From NCBI RefSeq assembly GCF_001610875.1, contig NZ_CP011272.1:2213988-2277987 (forward strand): 64,000 nucleotides of DNA. The letters run 5' to 3'. The translations under genes and the position numbers were made by a program. Origin of the DNA: Pirellula sp. SH-Sr6A. GTDB lineage: Bacteria; Planctomycetota; Planctomycetia; Pirellulales; Pirellulaceae. Position 1 is the first letter of the stretch. The number at the start of each line of letters is the position of its first letter. Positions 27,086-35,742 of the stretch are shown piece after piece. The notes under the pieces were generated by a model. The model did not search any database. It was given only the letters and a program-made list of their open reading frames with translations, and had not been told where the DNA came from.

Positions 27086-27976
27086 ATGCCAAAGATTGCT
27101 GCTTTCCCCAAAGCTTACATGCACGCGCTGTGTAAGGATGGAACGATGAAACTGGCCGAATGGTTCCAATTGGCCAGCGGCTTGGGCGTCGACGGTGTGG
27201 AATTCTACGCGGGCTTTTTGGAAATGCAGGATCCTAGCAATTGGCCATCGATTCGCATGCAAGTGGAGTCGATGGGACTGCAAATCCCGATGATGTGTTG
27301 TTCGCCCGACTTCACCCACCCTGATGCTTCCTTCCGGAGCCACGAACTCGAAAAGCAACGGTACTGGATCGACATGACTGCCGCTTTGGGTGGCCAATAC
27401 TGCCGTGTTCTCAGCGGACAACGCCGACCGGAACTCACGACTCAGGAAGGAGTCAAGCTGGCGGCGGACTGCATCTATGAATGTTTGCCCTACGCCCAAG
27501 ACCAAGGCGTGACGCTCATTCTCGAGAACCATTACAAGGACGATTTTTGGGAGTATCCCGAGTTCGCACAAAAGATGGATGTCTTTTGCGCTTTGGTCGA
27601 TGCCGTCGATCATCCAAACTTCGGTGTGAACTATGACCCGAGCAACGCCTACATCGCGGGTGATGACCCGATCGAACTACTGAAACGCGTATCCCATCGC
27701 GTGGTCACGATGCACGCCAGCGATCGTTACCTCATCGAAGGAACGTTGGAGGATCTACGACGAGAAGAATCGGGCGCTGCGGGCTATGCGAAGCGACTGA
27801 GGCATGGTGAAATTGGAAAAGGACTCAATGATTACGATCAGATCTTCACCGAACTAAAACGCGTGGGATTCGACAGCTGGATCAGTATCGAAGATGGAGT
27901 CGACGGAATCGAGCAGCTCGCACGAAGCGCTGAATTTCTCAAAAAGAAAGTAGCGCAATACTGGCCCGATTCGTGA
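27086..27976 (+). CDS. Sugar phosphate isomerase/epimerase family protein
   Basis: A 296-residue TIM-barrel protein of the AP-endonuclease-2-like sugar isomerase family. Strand and metal-site motifs are visible: GVDGVEFYAGF, VTLILENHYKDDFWE with a metal-ligand Glu, NFGVNYDPSNAY, VVTMHASDRY and SWISIEDG with a C-terminal Glu. Such enzymes need a divalent metal and interconvert ketoses or inositol derivatives. The substrate is not readable. The ATG at 27086 (MPKIAAFPKAYM) matches the usual start. An in-frame start at 27062 adds eight residues. It runs with the HEAGH gene just upstream. Confidence 0.88.
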   Translation: MPKIAAFPKAYMHALCKDGTMKLAEWFQLASGLGVDGVEFYAGFLEMQDPSNWPSIRMQVESMGLQIPMMCCSPDFTHPDASFRSHELEKQRYWIDMTAALGGQYCRVLSGQRRPELTTQEGVKLAADCIYECLPYAQDQGVTLILENHYKDDFWEYPEFAQKMDVFCALVDAVDHPNFGVNYDPSNAYIAGDDPIELLKRVSHRVVTMHASDRYLIEGTLEDLRREESGAAGYAKRLRHGEIGKGLNDYDQIFTELKRVGFDSWISIEDGVDGIEQLARSAEFLKKKVAQYWPDS

Positions 27977-28118
27977 TACTGCCCCGGTTGGTTCGGACGG
28001 TACTCGAATGTACTGTGCTGAAGGATCTTCGCTCGGTATCGCGTCGCTCCGCCGGGGCGAAGATCGAAACTCCATGAGAACGGGCAGACCTTGGGGCGAT
28101 ACGTACCAGTCCTGTCGA

Positions 28119-29429
28119 TCAGTAATCGATCGTCTCGGAATCGTCGGGTGATTCGCTTTGGTGGACGCGTGCTTCCCGCATCATAATCATGATGACTTGA
28201 ACAAAACTCCGAATGGAGTCGGCGTAGCGGCTTTCTTTTTGCGCCCGTTTCGCTTGTTCGCGAGCGGTGCTGAGTTCCTGAGAAGCCGTCGACCAATGGT
28301 TCTCGTCAAACCACGCCTCCAATTCCGAAACGACTTGCGCGAGGTTTTCCGTGAATGCGCGATCCGGTTTGCATGCGATGCGGCGGTAAGGAGATTTGCC
28401 AAATCCGTTTGCAGGTCGCTCGCTCGGTGTCGAAGTCGATTGGTACTTGTACCAACCAGACGCGAAGGCGACGGCGGCGGCGGCCAAGGCGAGGAGTGCG
28501 ATCGGGAATTGCTGCAATGCCAACAAGACAATGGACAGGAGAATCGCGACAGCCGCAGCGATTCCAAACGGTAACGGGTAGTGGGATGACGTGCGCGCGG
28601 CACTCGTTCCTGAAGGCGTTTTTGTGTCGACGATCGCATCGGAAGTCACTTCTCCCACGACCACCGTAATGTTGTCGGGACCACCGCGCAGGTTGGCGAT
28701 ATCCACCATCGCTTGAACCGCCGTATCTCGATCGAGGACTTGCAATAGAACCCCGATCTCTTCATCGCTCAACTGCCCGCTCAGCCCATCGCTACAGAGC
28801 AGGAACTTGTCTCCCAGACGCAAGGGAAACGGCCCTTCGATATCGACCATTACGTTTGCGTTCGGACCCAACGAACGCGTGATGACATTCTTTGGGATCG
28901 TGCTGTTGCGAATCGCTTCCTCGGAGAGTTCTCCCGAAGCTCTCATTTCCCAAACCAGCGAGTGGTCAAAGGTGAGCTGCTCGAGTTGGGCCCCTCGAAG
29001 GCGGTAGACTCGCGAATCTCCAACGTGCGCGATCAACGCACCTTCTGGCACGATCGCCAGCGCACAAGTCGTCGTTCCCATGCTGCGGAATTCAGGATTT
29101 GCCTGACCGCGCCGAAAGATCTCCGCATTGGTCTCCGTCAAGGCTTGGTGCAAGGCATCTGCGTGAAGACCTCGAACGAGCTTTCGATAATGATGGGGTA
29201 TCAGCTCGACCGACAATTGACTGGCCAATTCACCTGCCGCGTGCGCCCCCATGCCGTCTGCGACGATGAGCAAGTGCCCGAACTTCTTCCAAGCAGACTC
29301 ATCTCCTGCCAGAAAGACACCGTGATGGTCCTGATTGTTTCGCCGGCGCATCCCGACATGCGTTGCACTCGCAACGGAAAAGGCAGACTGCCAAGCGGTG
29401 GTGTGGGCAGAAGGGGAACGTTGAGACAA
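28119..29429 (-). CDS. PP2C-family protein phosphatase with membrane segments
   Basis: A 436-residue protein. Residues about 15-265 form a PPM/PP2C Ser/Thr phosphatase domain with the metal-binding residues in place: RRRNNQDHHG, LLIVADGMGAHAAGE, AHVGDSRVYRLR, LLCSDGLSG and RGGPDNITVVVGE. Two adjacent hydrophobic helices follow (about 290-340), then a charged cytoplasmic tail (about 345-436) with coiled-coil character. It should reverse Hanks-type kinase phosphorylation at the membrane. No kinase is in the window. The frame begins with TTG at 29429. The first ATG, at residue 27, would cut into the first strand of the domain, so a non-ATG start is likely. Confidence 0.92.
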   Translation of the reverse strand: MSQRSPSAHTTAWQSAFSVASATHVGMRRRNNQDHHGVFLAGDESAWKKFGHLLIVADGMGAHAAGELASQLSVELIPHHYRKLVRGLHADALHQALTETNAEIFRRGQANPEFRSMGTTTCALAIVPEGALIAHVGDSRVYRLRGAQLEQLTFDHSLVWEMRASGELSEEAIRNSTIPKNVITRSLGPNANVMVDIEGPFPLRLGDKFLLCSDGLSGQLSDEEIGVLLQVLDRDTAVQAMVDIANLRGGPDNITVVVGEVTSDAIVDTKTPSGTSAARTSSHYPLPFGIAAAVAILLSIVLLALQQFPIALLALAAAAVAFASGWYKYQSTSTPSERPANGFGKSPYRRIACKPDRAFTENLAQVVSELEAWFDENHWSTASQELSTAREQAKRAQKESRYADSIRSFVQVIMIMMREARVHQSESPDDSETIDY

Positions 29430-29523
29430 GTTGGATGACGGATAGGGGAAGGAAGGCTGGAACAGGCTTTCTTAATAATAATCAGAACAGGCGGTGCCCA
29501 CCTAGTCCCCAAAGATGAGAGAC

Positions 29524-30351
29524 CTAGCAGATACGGCAAAGATTATGAAGGATAATTCCGGCGGCGACACTCACGTTGAGGGAATCTGTGGCCAAACCCA
29601 TCTCAATCTTGAGACGTCGACTGCACCCAGTCAAAATGTCGTCGGGCAACCCGTGGGCTTCGTTTCCAAAGAGCACTACGGAATGCCCGTGCCTCGCAAA
29701 TTCGCACAGTTCCTCGCTGTCGTCCGCCAAGCAAGCGGCGATCGATTCGATCCCCTTTTGCTCGAAGGCCCGCAATGCGTGGTGAACATCGTCGACCTCG
29801 AAAAAGCGAAGTTTGAACGCATTTCCCATGGAAACGCGCAGCACTCGCCGGGCAAAAGGATCGACGCATTGCGGCCCTAGCACAATATCCTGGATCCCAA
29901 AAGCGGAACAAGTTCTCAGGATAGACCCTAAATTCTCGGGGTCTTGCACGCCAACCAATAGGACACCGGTCCAGCGGTCTCGCTGGGATGTCGCCCCCCC
30001 CCAGGCCTGCTTTTGCAGCAGATCGTCCATCGTTCCCATCGCAGGACGCAGCCCGCAGGCTAAATAACCACGATGAAAATGAAATCCGATAAGCTCGCTA
30101 ATCATCGCGCTGGGTACGACCCAAACGGACTGGTCGGCTGGGATCCAGCCCTGAGCCTCCTCGACGAATGCTTCGTCCAAGAGCACTGACTCGACCTGCA
30201 GCTGGCTCGCCAACAGTCGCGCTACAAGCGGTTTGCTTTCAGCAATGAAGCGCCCGCTAAATCGGGTTAGATTCGTCGTGCGAAGGTGCCGGTAAGGCTC
30301 CAGTTGGGGAGCTTGGATGTCCTCGATACGTGTCCACGACATCCGATTCAA
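29524..30351 (-). CDS. TrmH/SpoU-family RNA 2'-O-methyltransferase
   Basis: A 275-residue SPOUT methyltransferase that would methylate a ribose 2'-OH in rRNA or tRNA. All three SpoU motifs are visible: NLGSILRTCSAFG, VVLFGNEAHGLPDDIL and IEMGLATDSLNVSVAAGIIL, which form the trefoil knot binding S-adenosylmethionine. An N-terminal substrate-binding part (about 1-100) precedes them. The start is TTG at 30351, whose last bases overlap the stop of the upstream peptidase gene. An ATG nine bases on is the alternative. The tight overlap points to translation coupled with the peptidase gene. The target nucleotide is unknown. Confidence 0.9.
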   Translation of the reverse strand: MNRMSWTRIEDIQAPQLEPYRHLRTTNLTRFSGRFIAESKPLVARLLASQLQVESVLLDEAFVEEAQGWIPADQSVWVVPSAMISELIGFHFHRGYLACGLRPAMGTMDDLLQKQAWGGATSQRDRWTGVLLVGVQDPENLGSILRTCSAFGIQDIVLGPQCVDPFARRVLRVSMGNAFKLRFFEVDDVHHALRAFEQKGIESIAACLADDSEELCEFARHGHSVVLFGNEAHGLPDDILTGCSRRLKIEMGLATDSLNVSVAAGIILHNLCRIC

Positions 30352-32039
30352 TTCGCTTTCTTCTTGCGTTGAAACTGAACGCGTTTGGTCCCAATCGCCC
30401 AGTCCTCTTCCCCTTGCATGCGCGCTCGGAGAACATATTGTCCGCGAAAATCTTCCTTGGTTTCAAACAGGACATGACGCGTTCCTGCTTCGACATCCAA
30501 ACGCTGATGGGCGAGGACGAGATGATTTGCTCGGTCGTAATTCTGTTGCATTCGTTGGTAACGGGCTTCGGCCTGCTCGTTGGCTTGGATGGATTCTAAC
30601 GTGCTGGGCAAGCGATCGCGATGGAGCAGCAATTCGACCTCCATGGTTCCACTCCACGGCGCCTCGATCTCGGCGTCCAGCGGTTCGCCCGCTTCGATCG
30701 TGTCCCTCGCTTCGATTTTCAAAGGTTGGGGATGGCGAATAACCAGTAGTGGGTCACCGAGCAAATTCATCAATCGCACGTGCTCTCTCCGCTCTGCGAC
30801 CAAGTCATGGCCGACGGGACTGAGCGCCGTCGCCATCGCTTCGATCGCGGATTGGTACTTCGACTTCAACTTGCTGCTGGAAACCGATGCCGGTTCACTT
30901 CTCTTTTCCGATTCTTTCTCGTCAGTCCAAATCGATTTCTTGGCCTGCAACACAACGCGTCCCAATCGGGACTCGTTTTGCACAAAGCAGGTATCCATCA
31001 TTTCTCCCGCAAACTGACTTAGCCCATAAGGCATGGTGACGCGTGAGCCCGCGACAATGGCGATTGGGCCGTTCGGCTGATGCAACAAACGTTCGGCAAA
31101 ACAATCAACCTTTGCATCGAATGCCCCGGTGTAGCAGGCTAGCAATACCGCGACAGGTGGCCCCACAGGTGCATCGAATAGTTCGGTATCTTCCCGGCTG
31201 CAAATGCACTCTTCGCTATTGTCGTAGTGGAAGTCGTCCAGCGAATCGATCCAACCATGACCGATGTAAACCCAGAACAACCCACCCCGATTGAGCTTGC
31301 CCAGAAACGTTTGCTTGAGCGAACGCGGATCGGGACAATAGGGGCTGTGCAGGCTGGCGTAGGTCATCTGCAATCGAAATCGATCCGGGATTCCTTCCGA
31401 CAGATAACGCCGAGCGACGGTCTCGATGGCTTTGTCGGCGAACAAGCCGAATCCACCCACCCCTGCCGTGACGTGCACGCGATCTCGCCATTCGCTGAAA
31501 TCGCTGGAATGTTCGTAATGAATGACACGATCGAGCATCCGTTTCAAATCTTCAGCGGACTTCGCCGGTACGCGTCCGACGGCAACGTCAGGGCTGCCGT
31601 CTCCGTCCAAGTCCGAAAAGGGATTATCGCTCGCAAGGGTTGGGGTTTGCCCCTCCCCCAATTTCACGGTCGTCGGCAGCACGAAGGTCGGGACAATCGT
31701 CTCGCGAATCGGTGGCAATTTGGCGTCGGTCGTGATGTCTTGAAATACATCGCCGCACAGTACGACGGCTTCCAGCGAGCCGGCCTCCCCAGCTTTCTCA
31801 ATGATCCTCTGGCGTAATGCGGAGGGATCACGGTGGCTGTCGAGGATGGTGAGGCGGTAATCCTGACTTCGATATGCAGCCCATTTCTCGAGAGCTGGCT
31901 GCCAAGCGTTGGGGCAGACCACAACAACCGCCGGACGCGCCCGCTTTTCCTCTAACGCCTCCGCCCAAGTCTCTGGGGAGGACTCCAAGGCGATACCTGC
32001 GTATATGAGGCAACTAAGTGCAGCAACCAACCTTCGCAT
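30348..32039 (-). CDS. Secreted C25 (gingipain-like) cysteine peptidase
   Basis: A 563-residue exported protein with a signal peptide (MRRLVAALSCLIYAGIALES). The caspase-like C25 fold is indicated by SDLDGDGSPDVAVGRVPAKS and then by the catalytic pair: His261 in YIGHGW and Cys302 in LLACYTGAF, with correct order and spacing for gingipains. A beta-sandwich-like C-terminal part (about 440-563) follows. Gingipains cut after Arg or Lys. Specificity here is not known. The gene lies downstream of an aminotransferase on the same strand and overlaps the SpoU methyltransferase by four bases. Confidence 0.82.
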   Translation of the reverse strand: MRRLVAALSCLIYAGIALESSPETWAEALEEKRARPAVVVVCPNAWQPALEKWAAYRSQDYRLTILDSHRDPSALRQRIIEKAGEAGSLEAVVLCGDVFQDITTDAKLPPIRETIVPTFVLPTTVKLGEGQTPTLASDNPFSDLDGDGSPDVAVGRVPAKSAEDLKRMLDRVIHYEHSSDFSEWRDRVHVTAGVGGFGLFADKAIETVARRYLSEGIPDRFRLQMTYASLHSPYCPDPRSLKQTFLGKLNRGGLFWVYIGHGWIDSLDDFHYDNSEECICSREDTELFDAPVGPPVAVLLACYTGAFDAKVDCFAERLLHQPNGPIAIVAGSRVTMPYGLSQFAGEMMDTCFVQNESRLGRVVLQAKKSIWTDEKESEKRSEPASVSSSKLKSKYQSAIEAMATALSPVGHDLVAERREHVRLMNLLGDPLLVIRHPQPLKIEARDTIEAGEPLDAEIEAPWSGTMEVELLLHRDRLPSTLESIQANEQAEARYQRMQQNYDRANHLVLAHQRLDVEAGTRHVLFETKEDFRGQYVLRARMQGEEDWAIGTKRVQFQRKKKAN

Positions 32040-32059
32040 CGTCTCACCTCTTCCCTGGT

Positions 32060-32140
32060 GCCCGCCACTTACTCCCGGCGCCCGCCCAATTCAACTGGGT
32101 GCCCGCCCCAAACAACTGGGCGCCCGCCGACTACACTCCG
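32060..32140. repeat. Four-copy 20-21-base tandem repeat
   Basis: Units begin at 32060, 32080, 32101 and 32122. Each opens with GCCCGCC, and the first three end in a (T)GGG- or CGG-containing segment (for example GCCCGCCCAATTCAACTGGGT). The array spans the spacer between the aminotransferase and peptidase genes and runs ten bases into the aminotransferase 3' end. Confidence 0.75.
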
Positions 32141-33351
32141 ACCAACTCCGGTGCAGTGGTTCGTTCTAAACAAGCACCGATCTGTCGAACGGCCTGCCGA
32201 AGCCGGGCTTCGTTCTCCACGAGTGCCATTCGCAAATAACCTTCTCCCAGCGGACCGAATCCACCCCCCGGGCTGACCGCCACATTACCATGCTCCAGCA
32301 AATGCATGGCGAAGTCGATGGAGTTCATGCGGGACGCCCATGGTTCGGGGATCTTTGCCCAAGCGAACATACCTGCTTTGGGAGTCGAAACCTCCCAACC
32401 GATGCGGCGCAATCCCTCCACCAATACATCCCTGCGCCCTTGGTAAATCTTGGATTGCTTTTCCACTGTCGCCTCTGTATCGCGCAGAGCAACAATGGCG
32501 GCGATTTGAATCGCTTGAAACATTCCGTAGTCGTAGTAGCCCTTGATCGTGGCCAACGCCTTGACCATGTCTGCATTCCCCGAGCAGAAGCCAACGCGCC
32601 AGCCGGCCATGTTGTACCCCTTGCTCATCGTCGTAAATTCCACGCCGACGTCTTTGGCTCCCGGCGCGGATAAGAAAGAGGGGGGGGTGTAATCGTCGTA
32701 CGCCACATCGGCATAAGCGAAGTCGCTGATCACCATCAAGCCATACTTCTTCGCCAGCTTCACCACATCGACAAAGAACTCCGGTTCGACCGTTACCGTC
32801 GAGGGATTGTGGGGATAGTTGATGATGAGCAATTTGGGTCGGGGATAAAAATGCTCGCACGTGTAGGCGATGTTCGAGAGATACCTCTCGGTGTTGGAGA
32901 CATCCAGCGCGACGACATTGCCCGATGCGAGCACAACGCCGTACATATGCACGGGGAAATAAGGCGCTGGAATGATCGCGGTGTCTCCAGCGCCGATGAG
33001 GGCGAGAAGCATGTGAGAAAATCCCTCTTTGGATCCCAAACAAACAATGGTTTCGGTCTCAGGATCCAACCGAACGCCATACTTGCGAAGATATTTGCTC
33101 GTCACTTCTCGACGGAGGTTCAGAATCCCATTGCTCTTCGAATAGCCGTGATTGGTCGTGTCCTTCGCTGCTTCGGATAGCTTGGCAATCACCGAAGGGT
33201 CCGGTGGATCGGAAGGATTTCCCATCCCCAAATCGATCAAATCCTGACCGGCGCGCCGCTTCTGGTAGAGCAAATTGTTGATCCGGCCAAATAAATAAGG
33301 AGGGAGACGATGCACCCGAGGGGCCAACTCAATTTTAAAATCGCTACTCAT
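32131..33351 (-). CDS. Class I/II aminotransferase (AlaC/LL-DAP aminotransferase group)
   Basis: A 406-residue PLP enzyme of fold type I. It shows the substrate-site motif [12 protein letters not shown], the NYPHNPST segment, the PLP-contacting [11 protein letters not shown], and the Schiff-base lysine in [16 protein letters not shown], followed by the conserved Arg at the C-terminus. It is closest by eye to AlaC, the glutamate-pyruvate transaminase also annotated near LL-diaminopimelate aminotransferases. Which amino acid it uses cannot be settled. It is cytoplasmic and first in a minus-strand run leading to the peptidase and methyltransferase genes. Confidence 0.92.
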   Translation of the reverse strand: MSSDFKIELAPRVHRLPPYLFGRINNLLYQKRRAGQDLIDLGMGNPSDPPDPSVIAKLSEAAKDTTNHGYSKSNGILNLRREVTSKYLRKYGVRLDPETETIVCLGSKEGFSHMLLALIGAGDTAIIPAPYFPVHMYGVVLASGNVVALDVSNTERYLSNIAYTCEHFYPRPKLLIINYPHNPSTVTVEPEFFVDVVKLAKKYGLMVISDFAYADVAYDDYTPPSFLSAPGAKDVGVEFTTMSKGYNMAGWRVGFCSGNADMVKALATIKGYYDYGMFQAIQIAAIVALRDTEATVEKQSKIYQGRRDVLVEGLRRIGWEVSTPKAGMFAWAKIPEPWASRMNSIDFAMHLLEHGNVAVSPGGGFGPLGEGYLRMALVENEARLRQAVRQIGACLERTTAPELVGV

Positions 33352-33995
33352 TTGGAACGCCGACTGGCATAAGTGATTCTGATTCAGATCGAGAGCCAGC
33401 CGGATGGGTTCCGTCCTAACAAGAACTGGAAATCACCGACTAGCTTGGGGTTACAGATAAGATACGGCCTTGGAAGGTTCGAAGAAAGGCAGAAATGGAC
33501 CTGAGCATCTAATACCAAGTGCGCTCCCTCTGGGCCTAACCGTAGTAACCGCGGTCGACTTCGAACGGAAAAGCAAAAAAATTGAAAACTTTTTTTCGCT
33601 GTTCGATTTCTCTCCATCTCGATCTTGCTGGTCCGATATCCCCTCGCGTCCCACCGGGCGAGGAAACTCGCAATGGCATCTTAATTGCCACTGATTGAAT
33701 TTTGCAATCGCAGTCAAACCATTGCAATCACCAAGTGAGGGAGGCTTGACGGAGTGTTCTGCTTTGATGCGCACGATGGACCCTCGTCTTGGGTAGGGCG
33801 AATCCGTGGTTTGCCTTTCCCAAGAAGAGGCGATGCCTCTCGAAGTAGATTCCAATCTTCGGAATCTTTCTTACACTCAACGGAGTCGATTCCGAGGAGT
33901 CGATTCTGAAGACTTAGCAGCAGTCACGCTTTTGGGCCTCTCCCCCAGTCGCTGCCGGTGATTTTTTCATCTCTTTATCTATTTTGGAGTTGGGT
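33352..33995. other. Long intergenic region before the DUF1559 gene
   Basis: About 640 bases between divergent genes. It should carry the promoters of the aminotransferase and the DUF1559 gene. A direct repeat GGAGTCGATTC occurs at 33882-33892 and 33896-33906, about 90 bases before the DUF1559 start, and could be a protein-binding site. No RNA gene or convincing small protein was found. Confidence 0.4.
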
Positions 33996-34997
33996 ATGCG
34001 CAATCGTACTTCGCGACCATCGCGATGCGGTTTCACTTTGGTGGAATTGTTGGTCGTTATCGCTATTATCGGTATTTTGGTCGGTTTGCTGCTTCCTGCA
34101 GTTCAAGCAGCGCGAGAGGCGGCTCGTCGTATGAGTTGCCAAAACAACTTGAAACAAATTGGGTTGGCCATCCACAACTTCGAGAGCGGCTACAAAAAGT
34201 TGCCGGCGGGAGCATTGGGGCCATCGCGTGTCGATCCGTACATCGACGCCGGAGCAGCAGGCAATCAACAGTTCTACGGAACCCTACCGTTCCTTCTTCC
34301 ATTTATGGAACTGAACAACATCTACCAGCAGTTCCCAAGCGCCTTGCTCCGAATCGATCGATTGGCGCAATCCGGCGAGGATCTGCGTTGGGCTTCGACC
34401 ACCGCTTCCCTATGGGCAGGAGCTACCAATCCCGGGAATATCGCCCAGTACAAGATCCCCAGCTTCATGTGCCCGTCCGACTCGAAAACTCCCTCAGCGG
34501 TCTATACCCGACTTCACGTTCGCGCTTCGTCGGCAACGGGGACAGGCGTTACAGCGCAAGCCTTCATCGGGCGCGCTTCGGGTGGATGGCAGGTAGCGGC
34601 CCTCGGGCGAACCAATTACGCCGGAGCGCAAGGTCGTCCCGATGTGGAAGGGGGACGTTGGCAAGGTCTGTTTCGCAACCGCACCGAAACGAAATTCGGA
34701 AGCGTTACGGACGGCCTGAGCAATGTCATCGCGTTTGGTGAGACCCGCGGCGGTAACGTCACGGGCCCGGTTGAACAATCGACCGTGCTATGGATCTCCG
34801 CCATCCCTCTCCCGTCATCCAATACCTGGCTTCTCGGAGAAGACAACTGGTATGAGTTTTCCAGCAATCACACCGGCTTAACCAACTTCACACTTGGTGA
34901 CGGATCGGTTCGAGGCATCAGTAACAATATCGACGGCACGACCTGGCTTCGCCTCAACGGGATCTCCGATGGTGAAGTTATCAGCAATGAATTCTAA
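33996..34997 (+). CDS. DUF1559 prepilin-like protein
   Basis: A 333-residue member of the DUF1559 family, hugely expanded in planctomycetes. The N-terminus is a type IV prepilin-style signal, with GFTLVELLVV as the peptidase-recognition site and hydrophobic helix start, and continues with the family hallmark AVQAAREAARRMSCQNNLKQIGLA. The C-terminal hallmark FTLGDGSVRGISNNIDGTTW is present, as is TDGLSNVIAFGE. It is probably a pseudopilin-like surface or secretion protein of unknown function. The ATG at 33996 has TTGGAG eight bases upstream. A TTG twelve bases earlier is also in frame. A small lipoprotein gene follows. Confidence 0.95.
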   Translation: MRNRTSRPSRCGFTLVELLVVIAIIGILVGLLLPAVQAAREAARRMSCQNNLKQIGLAIHNFESGYKKLPAGALGPSRVDPYIDAGAAGNQQFYGTLPFLLPFMELNNIYQQFPSALLRIDRLAQSGEDLRWASTTASLWAGATNPGNIAQYKIPSFMCPSDSKTPSAVYTRLHVRASSATGTGVTAQAFIGRASGGWQVAALGRTNYAGAQGRPDVEGGRWQGLFRNRTETKFGSVTDGLSNVIAFGETRGGNVTGPVEQSTVLWISAIPLPSSNTWLLGEDNWYEFSSNHTGLTNFTLGDGSVRGISNNIDGTTWLRLNGISDGEVISNEF

Positions 34998-35031
34998 GCC
35001 TGCGGATTCATAGCCTTCCCGTTTGACTTCT

Positions 35032-35062
35032 GTAACCGCGATCTCTGAATGGTCGCGGTTAC
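35032..35062 (+). terminator. Hairpin between DUF1559 gene and lipoprotein gene
   Basis: A perfect 10-bp inverted repeat (GTAACCGCGA, 35032-35041, with 35053-35062) and an 11-nt loop, 35 bases after the DUF1559 stop. There is no real T-tract, so it may attenuate rather than end transcription into the lipoprotein gene. Confidence 0.55.
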
Positions 35063-35101
35063 TCTCCTGTCGATTGCATTCCCTCTTTCAACTTTGCAAA
35101 T

Positions 35102-35284
35102 ATGAAAAGCACTCCGTCGATTCGATTCCCACTGCTGGCTGTCTTCGTACTATCCGTGATCCCTGCTTTGGGATGCTCGGAAGATAAGAAGGTTGAAATC
35201 CCAGAAAAGTTTGTCGAGCTGCCAACGAGCGACACACCTACAAGTCAAAAGAAGCCTAAGCCGGACTCGTCCGAATCGGATTGA
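35102..35284 (+). CDS. Small lipoprotein paired with DUF1559
   Basis: A 60-residue protein: a signal (FPLLAVFVLSVIPALGC) with a lipobox cysteine at residue 25, then a short charged tail rich in Lys, Glu, Pro and Ser. Small lipoproteins of this kind commonly sit directly behind DUF1559 genes in planctomycetes, so I accept it as real despite its size. Its role is unknown. It converges with the ArsR gene. Confidence 0.75.
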   Translation: MKSTPSIRFPLLAVFVLSVIPALGCSEDKKVEIPEKFVELPTSDTPTSQKKPKPDSSESD

Positions 35285-35317
35285 TCGGTCGCATTCAAAG
35301 CCTACCGACTTGGCATC

Positions 35318-35662
35318 TCACTCCTCGCCGGACATGCGGAGCGTGCAGCAACCGAAGTCCAGCGTCTGGGCAACCGTGCGGCTCGCCAGAACCTCACGAT
35401 TGATTTCGTAATAGATAAATCGCCCCTCTCTTCGCGTGTGGACGATCCCAGCGTGGTAAAGAACCCGCAGATGGTGCGACACGTTTGGGATTTCGATATC
35501 TAGCAAATTCGAAAGATCGGTTCCGGTGAGAGGGGATCCCTGCAGCGCTTTGAGAATGCGTATCCTAGCGGGATCCGCTAGGGCTTTGAGATACTTCGCG
35601 CATTGCTCGGAGTCATCGCTTTTGCTCGTGCTCTCCTTGCCGCGGTTTTTCGATGTAGTCAT
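35318..35662 (-). CDS. ArsR/SmtB-family transcriptional regulator
   Basis: A 114-residue winged-helix repressor. The family core is visible: YLKALADPARIRILKAL (helix 1-2), the recognition helix IPNVSHHLRVLYHAGIV, and the wing RREGRFIYYEI. It would bind DNA as a dimer and release on metal or thiol binding. Candidate sensor residues are the cysteine before helix 1 (EQCAKYL) and a vicinal Cys pair near the C-terminus (DFGCCTLRM). The usual CVC metal site in helix 3 is absent. No metal transporter lies next to it, so its target is open. Confidence 0.92.
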   Translation of the reverse strand: MTTSKNRGKESTSKSDDSEQCAKYLKALADPARIRILKALQGSPLTGTDLSNLLDIEIPNVSHHLRVLYHAGIVHTRREGRFIYYEINREVLASRTVAQTLDFGCCTLRMSGEE

Positions 35663-35742
35663 TTGCGATTACCGATCCAGTGTGGCGATCTAGTGTGTCT
35701 CCATTCTACGCACCGAGGTTCTGGCCCCCAAGCCTCAAATGT

